A stretch of DNA of 6,498 bases from CAZALT01 sp964485515 (GTDB taxonomy: Bacteria > Actinomycetota > Acidimicrobiia > Acidimicrobiales > Acidimicrobilacustridaceae), in assembly GCA_964485515.1 (NCBI GenBank), contig CAZALT010000190.1, forward strand, positions 1-6,498, read 5' to 3'. Position 1 is the stretch's first letter. Each line of letters starts with the position of its first letter. Shown piece by piece: positions 1 through 5,642 of this stretch. The position numbers and the translations under genes were made by a program. The notes under the pieces were generated by a model. The model searched no databases, was not told the origin of the DNA, and saw only the letters and a list, made by a program, of their open reading frames with translations.

Positions 1-949
1 AGTCGCCGTAGCTGCCGACGAGCACGTCGAAGTCGACCTGGTCGTAGGCGAGGTAGGGATCGTTGCGACGCAGGTCCCAGGCGTAGCCGGTGGAGCGCAG
101 GATGGGGCCGGTGACGCCGAGGGCCAGGCACTCCGCCGCGGTGATGATGCCGACCCCCTGGAGGCGCTCGCGCCAGATGGGCTGGCCGGTCATCAAGGTG
201 TCGTACTCGTCCAACCGGGGCGGGAGCATCTCGAGGATCTCGAGCAGGTCGCCACGCCAGCCGTCGGGCAGGTCGGCGGCGACGCCACCCGGTCGGATGT
301 AGTTGTGGTTCATGCGCAGGCCGGTGACCTTCTGCAGGAACCGCAGCACCACTTCGCGCTCGCGCCAGCCGTAGATCATCATCGACACGGCGCCGAGGTC
401 CATGCCGTTGGTGGCGAGGAACAGCACGTGCGACGAGATGCGGTTGATCTCGGTCATGAGCATGCGGATCCACACCGCACGCTCGGGGACTTCGATCTCG
501 AGGAGCTTCTCGACGCAGGTGGAGAACGCCAGCTCGCTGAACAGCGGAGCGGCGTAGTCCATGCGGGTGACGTTGGTGCAGCCTTGGAGGTAGGTGAGCT
601 CTTCGCCCGTCCACTCCATGCCGGTGTGCAGGTAGCCGAGCACGGGCTTCGAGCGCAGCACCGTCTCGCCGCGCAGCTCGAGCATGAGCCGGAGCACCCC
701 GTGCGTGCTGGGGTGCTGGGGACCCATGTTGATCATCATGGTCTCGTCGTCGGGTGCGCCCTCGAGCTCGGCTTCGAGCTCGATCACCTCGGCGTTGTCG
801 ACCTCGGTGCCCGACTCGGAGCGGTACAGCACGGCGCCGAGCTCGCGGAGCCGTTCGACGGCGGAGGTGACATCGGCCGGCTGGAGGGCCTGGAGTCCCT
901 CGTCGGTGCGGGCGCTGATGTCGGCATCGGTGGGTGCGTGCTCGGCCAT
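1..949 (-). CDS. nuoD: NADH-quinone oxidoreductase subunit D (49 kDa subunit), C-terminus cut off by window edge
   Basis: Reading the minus strand from the ATG at 949 gives 316 codons open to the window edge. The peripheral-arm signature GPQHPSTHGVLR lies at about residues 76-87, followed by GYLHTGMEW (105-113), VTRMDY (127-132), FLATNGMDLGA (177-187), MNHNYIRPGG (213-222), GVTGPILRSTG (278-288) and AYDQVDFDV (301-309). This is the subunit that lines the quinone site with NuoB. By spacing, His83 and Tyr132 correspond to the quinone-headgroup ligands His38 and Tyr87 of Thermus Nqo4 (inferred). About 100 or more C-terminal residues are missing off the left edge. The HPSTHG motif usually lies about 20-30 residues from the start, so there is an acidic N-terminal extension of roughly 50 residues. 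The ATG overlaps the nuoC stop by one base (TGATG), which supports this start. Identification is firm. Confidence 0.96.
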   Translation of the reverse strand, partial: MAEHAPTDADISARTDEGLQALQPADVTSAVERLRELGAVLYRSESGTEVDNAEVIELEAELEGAPDDETMMINMGPQHPSTHGVLRLMLELRGETVLRSKPVLGYLHTGMEWTGEELTYLQGCTNVTRMDYAAPLFSELAFSTCVEKLLEIEVPERAVWIRMLMTEINRISSHVLFLATNGMDLGAVSMMIYGWREREVVLRFLQKVTGLRMNHNYIRPGGVAADLPDGWRGDLLEILEMLPPRLDEYDTLMTGQPIWRERLQGVGIITAAECLALGVTGPILRSTGYAWDLRRNDPYLAYDQVDFDVLVGSYGD

Positions 950-1536
950 CAGCGTCCGACCGTCCTGGCATCTGCCTTGTTCTGGGCACCGGGCGCCTTG
1001 AACTGCACGGGGATGCGACCGGAGTCGTAGTCCTTGCGCAACGGGTGGCCGATCCAGTCCTCGGGGAGGAGGATGCGGGTGAGGTCGGGATGTCCGTCGA
1101 AGCCGATGCCGAACATGTCGTAGGTCTCGCGCTCGTGGCCCTCGCAACCGGGGTGGATGTGCGATATGGACGGCAGGCTCGGGTCGGACTCTGGCACCTG
1201 GACCCGCGCCCGCAGCCGCGACGCGTCGGCGTGGCGGATGAACGACAGCACGACCTCGAAGCGCTCGGGGGTGACCCCGGCGGGCAGGTTCGTGCGGCCG
1301 GGGTGGGTGAGGTAGTCGACACCCGTGAGGTCGAGGCACACGGTGTAGCCGTCGGCGTGCAGGTCCTCCACGAACTTCACGTGCTGCTCGCGCGACGGGT
1401 GGGCCACGACCTGGCCGAGGCTGACCGTGGTCGGCACGCCGTGGATGGGCTCGGGGCCCGGATCGACCGCGTCCTCGGCAGGGTGCTGCTCTGAGGGAAG
1501 CTCGGTGTCGTCCGGCGCCGTGGGCTCGTCAGCCAT
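949..1536 (-). CDS. nuoC: NADH-quinone oxidoreductase subunit C (30 kDa subunit)
   Basis: A 195-residue protein of the complex I peripheral arm, which packs against NuoB and NuoD near the quinone-reducing end. The C-terminal half carries the family signature: HERETYDMFGIGFDGHPDLT at about residues 134-153, then RILLPEDWIGHPLRKDY (154-170). The tryptophan that often precedes the ERE motif is not present here. The first ~45 residues are an acidic, Pro-rich tail without recognisable fold. Start choice: a GTG at 1542 would overlap the nuoB stop by four bases, but the GGGAG at 1546-1550 is only 3 bases from it and 9 bases from the ATG at 1536, so I prefer the ATG. The GTG start would add two residues. 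The stop overlaps the nuoD start by one base, consistent with translational coupling. NuoC and NuoD are separate here, not fused as in E. coli. Confidence 0.94.
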   Translation of the reverse strand: MADEPTAPDDTELPSEQHPAEDAVDPGPEPIHGVPTTVSLGQVVAHPSREQHVKFVEDLHADGYTVCLDLTGVDYLTHPGRTNLPAGVTPERFEVVLSFIRHADASRLRARVQVPESDPSLPSISHIHPGCEGHERETYDMFGIGFDGHPDLTRILLPEDWIGHPLRKDYDSGRIPVQFKAPGAQNKADARTVGR

Positions 1537-1538
1537 GG

Positions 1539-2135
1539 TCACCGGCTCCCGATGGTGACGCCGGTGAGCGTCTGTCCGTCGCGTTGCTCGATGACGAGCT
1601 GTGCACCCTCACCTGGCTTGCGCCGGGTGATCTCTCCAGACTGGATCTTCTCGTGGAGCGTGATGATGGCGTGCATCAGCGTCTCGGGGCCGGGCGGGCA
1701 GCCCGGTGCGTACACGTCGACCGGCACGATCTGGTCGACGCCCTGCACGATGGCGTAGTTGTTGAACATGCCGCCGCTCGACGCGCACACGCCCATGGAG
1801 ATGACCCACTTGGGTTCCATCATCTGGTCGTAGATCTGGCGCAGGACCGGAGCCATCTTCTGCGACACGCGCCCGGCCACGATCATGAGGTCGGCCTGAC
1901 GGGGAGACGCCCGGAAGACCTCCATGCCGAAGCGGGACAGGTCGTAGTGGGCGCCGCCGGTGCCCATCATCTCGATGGCGCAGCAGGCCAGGCCGAAGGT
2001 GGCCGGCATGACGCTGTGCGACTGGGCCCAGGCAACGAGGCTTCCGACCGTGCCGGTGAACGCGTTGTGCTGGAGGCCGGCGAACCCGTCGTGACGGAAG
2101 GTGCGCTGATCTTCGGGGACGAAACCTTCGGCCAT
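1539..2135 (-). CDS. nuoB: NADH-quinone oxidoreductase subunit B (PSST), cluster N2 subunit
   Basis: A 198-residue protein that holds 4Fe-4S cluster N2, the last iron-sulfur centre before quinone. All four expected cysteines are visible: the tandem pair Cys51-Cys52 (in GLACCAIEMM), Cys117 (GVCASSGGMF) and Cys146 (YAPGCPPGPE). The spacings of +65 and +29 match those of the E. coli protein. Other family landmarks are SRFGMEVFRASPRQADLMIV (67-86) and EPKWVISMG (107-115). The length is normal, with a slightly longer C-terminal tail after ITRRKPG. The ATG overlaps the nuoA stop by one base (TGATG), and an AGGGAG lies about 10 bases upstream. It is followed immediately by nuoC. Nothing is missing or broken, and the assignment is secure. 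Confidence 0.97.
   Translation of the reverse strand: MAEGFVPEDQRTFRHDGFAGLQHNAFTGTVGSLVAWAQSHSVMPATFGLACCAIEMMGTGGAHYDLSRFGMEVFRASPRQADLMIVAGRVSQKMAPVLRQIYDQMMEPKWVISMGVCASSGGMFNNYAIVQGVDQIVPVDVYAPGCPPGPETLMHAIITLHEKIQSGEITRRKPGEGAQLVIEQRDGQTLTGVTIGSR
1546..1550 (-). promoter_or_regulatory. Ribosome binding site for nuoC
   Basis: The minus strand reads GGGAG here, inside the 3' end of nuoB. It is 9 bases from the ATG at 1536 but only 3 bases from the competing GTG at 1542, so it decides in favour of the ATG start. Confidence 0.5.
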
Positions 2136-2599
2136 CAGGCAGCTGCTCCCTGCTCGGTGACGCGGCCTTCGGTACCGACCCGACGGATGGTGGACGTGGC
2201 GGTGCGGTCGGGCGAGACCAGCTCGGTGCGACGGCCCCGCTTGGCCGGGCCCCAGTTCAGCGCACCGGCACCGACGAGGTAGACGAACGACTCGAACACG
2301 GCGGCGGAGAACACGATGATCGCCCCGAGCCCGAAGGCACCGAGGTCCTTGTAGGCCATGGCGAACGGGAAGAAGAAGATGATCTCGATGTCGAAGACGA
2401 TGAAGATCATGGCCACGAGGAAGAACGTGACGGGAAACCGGCGCGACGGCTCACGTTCTGGCGTGATGCCGCACTCGTAGGGCGCGGTCTGGGCCGGTGT
2501 GGGGCGCGGCGGGACCAGCAGCTTCTGCACGACGCGGCTGATCACCGCGAAGAGCATCGCCAAGACCATCATGGCGAAGACCGGCAGGTACTGGCCCAT
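2135..2599 (-). CDS. nuoA: NADH-quinone oxidoreductase subunit A (membrane subunit)
   Basis: A 154-residue membrane protein at the foot of the complex I membrane arm, next to NuoB, NuoD and NuoH. Three TM segments are visible: about 4-27, 56-79 and 87-110. The family signature is present: the cytoplasmic loop YECGITPE (41-48) with the conserved Cys43, the following basic stretch and RFPVTFFLVAM (54-64), and FDIEIIF (69-75) with acidic residues Asp70 and Glu72 inside the second TM. The family is usually about 120 residues, so the tail from about 118 on (KRGRRTELV onward), basic and without hydrophobic segments, is an extension of roughly 35 residues. The start lies 9 bases after the stop of the unknown membrane protein, and the preceding stop codon region (TAGGGG) supplies a ribosome binding site. 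The nuo part of the operon begins here. Confidence 0.96.
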   Translation of the reverse strand: MGQYLPVFAMMVLAMLFAVISRVVQKLLVPPRPTPAQTAPYECGITPEREPSRRFPVTFFLVAMIFIVFDIEIIFFFPFAMAYKDLGAFGLGAIIVFSAAVFESFVYLVGAGALNWGPAKRGRRTELVSPDRTATSTIRRVGTEGRVTEQGAAA

Positions 2600-2608
2600 G
2601 GGTGACCC

Positions 2609-3601
2609 CTATGCCTCTGCGGCCGCCGCGGCCGTGTCGGCTGCGGCGAAGTTGGCGTTGAGGATCTTCTCGCGCTGGTGCAGCACGGTGGCGAAGAACG
2701 CGAAGCCGATGAACGAGATCACGAAGTACAGCGCCGGGATGGCCCGGACGTTGCCGAGGTCGCGGACCAAGACCACGGACAGGACCGGGGCGTCGGGGTC
2801 GACGACGGGCAGCGGCGGCGCTTCACCGGCACGGGCCTCCTGCGGGATGACCTGCTGCACCTGCACGACGGCGTAGTGCGTGGGATGCATGAAGTTGAAG
2901 GTCTTGCCGAGTCGGTAGGTGATGCGGCACAGGACGTCGTCCGGTGCGAGGCTGCCACCGGAGGCATCCGGGCAGGACTCGGTGCGCTTCGGCTTGCCGC
3001 CGAACTCGAACACGTTGAGCTTCTTGTACTCGGTCGTGGCGCTGAAGAAGCCGGCCTCGACGAGCTGGGTGTCGGCGACGCCCTGGGCCTCGCCGGCCGC
3101 CGACGTGGGCACGATCCGCCAGCCGCTCATCTCGACGACGGCCTCGTCCATGGCGCCGTCGAGGATCTCGGGCTGTGCGCCCGCCAGGTCCGAGAGCACG
3201 AAGCCGTTGGGGAACTCTTCTTCGAGCTCGGGATGCGTGACGGTGATCTCCGCGGTCGACGGGAGCTGGTCGGGCTGGGGCAGCGACTCGAGCTTGTCGG
3301 TGAGCGGGGTGTTGCCCGACTCCTGGACGAAGACCTCGACGGGCTGCCACGACGGGTTCTGCCCACGAGGACCGTTGCCCGGAGGCTGGATCCACCAGAA
3401 CGCCGACAGGGTGACCATCCAGCCGAAGAGGCCGGCGAAGGCGACGAGGAGGCCCAGACGGGCACCCATGTTGGTGGCGAGGATGAGGTAGATGGATCCG
3501 CCGAGCACGACCACGCCCACGAGGACGGAGAACACGCCACGCATGTGCGGGGTCCACGCGATGCCGGCGAACACGGCGTTGTACAGCGTTGCGAACTGCA
3601 T
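2609..3601 (-). CDS. Unknown three-TM membrane protein between the cytochrome bc and nuo modules
   Basis: I do not recognise the family of this 330-residue protein. Visible parts: two closely spaced TM segments (about 22-43 and 47-70, the second ending in SAFWWIQPPG), a soluble domain of about 215 residues (72-286), a third TM (about 288-307), and a short charged then Ala-rich tail (HQREKILNANF onward). Positive charges after TM3 (Arg310, Lys312) and in the TM1-TM2 turn (Arg48) suggest that the soluble domain faces outward. It contains just two cysteines, Cys210 and Cys225, which could form a disulfide. There is no CXXCH, Rieske box or other cofactor motif. The start is supported by a GGAG 8 bases upstream, and the ATG is one base after the cytochrome c stop. 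nuoA follows after 9 bases. Co-transcription suggests a role in the bc complex, complex I, or their assembly, but no reaction can be assigned. Confidence 0.88.
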   Translation of the reverse strand: MQFATLYNAVFAGIAWTPHMRGVFSVLVGVVVLGGSIYLILATNMGARLGLLVAFAGLFGWMVTLSAFWWIQPPGNGPRGQNPSWQPVEVFVQESGNTPLTDKLESLPQPDQLPSTAEITVTHPELEEEFPNGFVLSDLAGAQPEILDGAMDEAVVEMSGWRIVPTSAAGEAQGVADTQLVEAGFFSATTEYKKLNVFEFGGKPKRTESCPDASGGSLAPDDVLCRITYRLGKTFNFMHPTHYAVVQVQQVIPQEARAGEAPPLPVVDPDAPVLSVVLVRDLGNVRAIPALYFVISFIGFAFFATVLHQREKILNANFAAADTAAAAAEA

Positions 3602-3602
3602 G

Positions 3603-4727
3603 TCAGAGACTCCGCTCGTACTCGACGACGGCCTCGATCTGCTCAGGGGTGAGCATGACCTGGGCCGGATCCATCGGGAACACCTTGGGACCGGGCAGCA
3701 GTGGCGGGTTGACGTTCGGGTTCTCGCCGTAGCCCGGCATCATGCCGGCGCCGGACTGGCCCTGGACGCCGTAGACCTGCCCCTTGGTCGCACCGGTGGT
3801 GACGAAGGCGACCTGGCTCTCCGCGGTGGGGAAGTTGCGCAGCGAACGTCCGCCGATGAGGTTCCAGCCGAGGCCGCCGCCTCCGGGCTCCTCGGCCTGA
3901 CCGAAGCTCCAGCCGCCGGTGTGGCACCGACCGCAAGACCCGGCGCCGCCAGCGAAGCCGGTGCTGTAGCCCATGTTGAAGATGGCTTCGCCCAAGGTCT
4001 TGTACTCGGCTCCGGGCAGCGAGCAGTTGCCGTCGGCGTCGGGACCGCAGGTGGCGTCGAGCTCCTGGGTGACCATCTCCTGCCACTCCTCGGCGGGTAG
4101 CTGGATGCTCTGGAGGTAGTCGATGACGTTGTCGATCTGCTGGCTCGTGAGCGGACCGCCACCCTCGGCGCCCCAGGCGGCCATGGGCGAGAAGGTGCGA
4201 CCGTAGGTGATGATGAACTTCACCTCTTCACGCGAGTAGCGGTAGAGGACCGTGTCGAGCGCGGGGGCCTGCCAGTTGACCGACTCGATGAAGTCGCCGT
4301 TGCCGGCTGTGAGCGTGAAGGACGCGGCGCCGCCGGTGCCCTCGGGGCCGTGACAGCTGGCGCACTGGGCGCCTTCCACGTAGGTCTGCTCACCCTGGTG
4401 GATGAAGATCTCGTTGAAGTGCTCGACGGCGTTGTCCTGCCGGCCCGGCTCGGCGAGCCAGTACAGCGGGAGCGCGACGGCGATCACGCCGAGCAGCAGC
4501 AGGCCGAAGGCCAGCGTGCGGTCGAGGCGCTTGGTCTCGAGCTCTTCGTCGTCGTAGTAGGGCTTGCGGTTCGCGGCCAGCTCGACCTCGGCACCGACCT
4601 CTTTGCGGCCGGTGCGCATGTTGGCTGCGACCGCGACGATGAATCCGATGATGAGCAGCGCGGCGATGACGTAGCCGATCTGCTTCTGCACGTCGGCCAG
4701 GATGAGGCCGAGGACAACCGTGGGCAT
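3603..4727 (-). CDS. Membrane-anchored di-heme cytochrome c of the quinol:cytochrome c reductase complex
   Basis: A 374-residue protein with two c-type heme sites, CASCH (122-126, in GAQCASCHGPEGTGG) and CGRCH (265-269). Plausible axial methionines are Met182 (SPMAAWG) and Met329 or Met330 (GMMPGYG). Two TM segments precede the heme domains, about 17-36 and 72-91, separated by a charged loop (NMRTGRKE to ETKRLDR) that is probably cytoplasmic, so the hemes face outward. Between the domains is a short Cys227/Cys235 loop (CGPDADGNC) that could be a disulfide. It probably takes electrons from the Rieske protein and passes them to an oxidase or soluble carrier. Actinobacterial QcrC is also di-heme but has its membrane anchor at the C-terminus, so the layout here is reversed. 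The start overlaps the Rieske stop (TGATG) and has a GGAGG 9 bases upstream. The family name is uncertain but the role is well supported. Confidence 0.92.
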   Translation of the reverse strand: MPTVVLGLILADVQKQIGYVIAALLIIGFIVAVAANMRTGRKEVGAEVELAANRKPYYDDEELETKRLDRTLAFGLLLLGVIAVALPLYWLAEPGRQDNAVEHFNEIFIHQGEQTYVEGAQCASCHGPEGTGGAASFTLTAGNGDFIESVNWQAPALDTVLYRYSREEVKFIITYGRTFSPMAAWGAEGGGPLTSQQIDNVIDYLQSIQLPAEEWQEMVTQELDATCGPDADGNCSLPGAEYKTLGEAIFNMGYSTGFAGGAGSCGRCHTGGWSFGQAEEPGGGGLGWNLIGGRSLRNFPTAESQVAFVTTGATKGQVYGVQGQSGAGMMPGYGENPNVNPPLLPGPKVFPMDPAQVMLTPEQIEAVVEYERSL

Positions 4728-5575
4728 CAGTGACTGCCTCCGACGCAGTGGGGACCCGCGGCTTCCTGGCCAGTGGTGTTGGTACCGCTGGGGGGGCCGT
4801 TGACGACGGTTCCGGTATCGACGCTGAGCACACCACCGGAGACCTCGGTGGCGAAGCCGTCCATGCCGCGCGGGGCGGGACCGCCCTTGCGTTCACCGGC
4901 CTGGTTGTACTGGGAGCCGTGGCAGCCGCATTCGAACCACTGCGACGTGGCGCACGACGGCACGCGGCAGCCGAGGTGGGGGCACTTCTGGTAGAGCACG
5001 GCGATGCCGGCTTCGAGGCTGGGCAGGCGCGGGGCCGGATAGTTGGCCGGGGCCTTCTCCTTGGCGGAGTCCGGGTAGTTGGTGAGCCACATGCGGCCGT
5101 CGGCGAGGTACAAGAAGCCGTCGGCGTCGGCGATCTGCGCTTTGAGGTCGTCGACGGCGCCGACGCGGATCTTGGAGCCGAAGCCGCCCTTGGGGGTGGG
5201 CCACAGGAAGGCGATGACCGCGGCACCGAAGCTCGAAAGGCCGAGGGCGAACAGCACGACGATGCTGCGGTTGAAGAACTGCCGACGGGTGACGCCGATG
5301 GTCTCGGGGTCGGGCGGCACGTAGGGGGACAGGTCGGGGGCACCGGCGCTGACCAGCTCGGCCTCGCCCCGGCGCTCGAGCGCGGTGCTCTTCTCGACCT
5401 CGCGGCCGGTGGGGCCGTCAGCGGTGAGATCGACGGCCTCGCCGACGTCGCGCTTGATGGTCTCGCGCGAGAGCAGACCGGTGGCGTCGCCCTTGTCGCG
5501 CCGGCGGGCCGAGGCGAGGAGCGCGATGCCGGCCAACACGACGAGCACAGCGATGGCGATGTAGAAGACGGTCAT
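4727..5575 (-). CDS. qcrA: Rieske 2Fe-2S protein of the quinol:cytochrome c reductase complex
   Basis: A 282-residue iron-sulfur subunit that takes the first electron from quinol at the Qo site. Both Rieske boxes are intact: CPHLGC (198-203) and CGCHGS (216-221). Family knowledge assigns Cys198, His200, Cys216 and His219 as cluster ligands and Cys203-Cys218 as the stabilising disulfide. An N-terminal TM (about 4-21) ends in RRRDK, then comes an ~80-residue charged loop, then TRRQFFNRS (96-104), a twin-arginine-like motif just before the second TM (105-125), then the cluster domain. This fits a Sec-inserted first helix and Tat-dependent export of the folded cluster domain, as known for actinobacterial Rieske proteins, which usually have three TM segments. 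Extra cysteines are Cys208 between the boxes and Cys277 near the end. The ATG has a strong ribosome binding site, and no in-frame start lies upstream in the 67-base gap. Confidence 0.95.
   Translation of the reverse strand: MTVFYIAIAVLVVLAGIALLASARRRDKGDATGLLSRETIKRDVGEAVDLTADGPTGREVEKSTALERRGEAELVSAGAPDLSPYVPPDPETIGVTRRQFFNRSIVVLFALGLSSFGAAVIAFLWPTPKGGFGSKIRVGAVDDLKAQIADADGFLYLADGRMWLTNYPDSAKEKAPANYPAPRLPSLEAGIAVLYQKCPHLGCRVPSCATSQWFECGCHGSQYNQAGERKGGPAPRGMDGFATEVSGGVLSVDTGTVVNGPPSGTNTTGQEAAGPHCVGGSH
4737..4741 (-). promoter_or_regulatory. Ribosome binding site for the di-heme cytochrome c
   Basis: The minus strand reads GGAGG here, within the last codons of the Rieske gene, 9 bases before the ATG at 4727. 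It supports that start and independent initiation in addition to coupling through the TGATG overlap. Confidence 0.6.
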
Positions 5576-5583
5576 GGTTGTGG

Positions 5584-5590
5584 CCTCCCT
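5584..5590 (-). promoter_or_regulatory. Strong ribosome binding site for the Rieske gene, in the only sizeable intergenic gap
   Basis: The minus strand reads AGGGAGG, 8 bases before the ATG at 5575. It lies in the 67-base gap 5576-5642, the longest non-coding stretch of the window. I see no convincing promoter boxes or hairpin terminator in the rest of that gap. Confidence 0.7.
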
Positions 5591-5642
5591 TGCAACGGAG
5601 TCCCAGCGGTCGTGGATGGTGAGGTGGTCGTGGTCACGGGCA

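Noticed and set aside
305..1030. Plus-strand open frame opposite nuoD and the 3' end of nuoC
   Set aside because: The minus strand gives an uninterrupted NuoD with every family motif. The plus-strand product has no recognisable features.
2678..3652. Plus-strand open frame of about 324 codons opposite the unknown membrane protein, which might cast doubt on which strand is coding
   Set aside because: The minus-strand reading has three proper TM helices, a ribosome binding site and tight operon spacing. The plus-strand reading is His/Glu/Asp/Gly-rich filler running against every neighbour.
4790..4796. Run of seven G near the Rieske C-terminus as a slippage or phase-variation tract or a sequencing error
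   Set aside because: The frame on both sides is consistent and the stop overlaps the cytochrome c start in the same TGATG pattern as other joints, so there is no sign of a shift.
5576..5642. Possible internal promoter, terminator or leader peptide before the Rieske gene
   Set aside because: No -35/-10 pair, stable hairpin or in-frame upstream start is evident. The upstream in-frame reading (His/Asp-rich) has no ATG, GTG or TTG. Only the ribosome binding site is supported.
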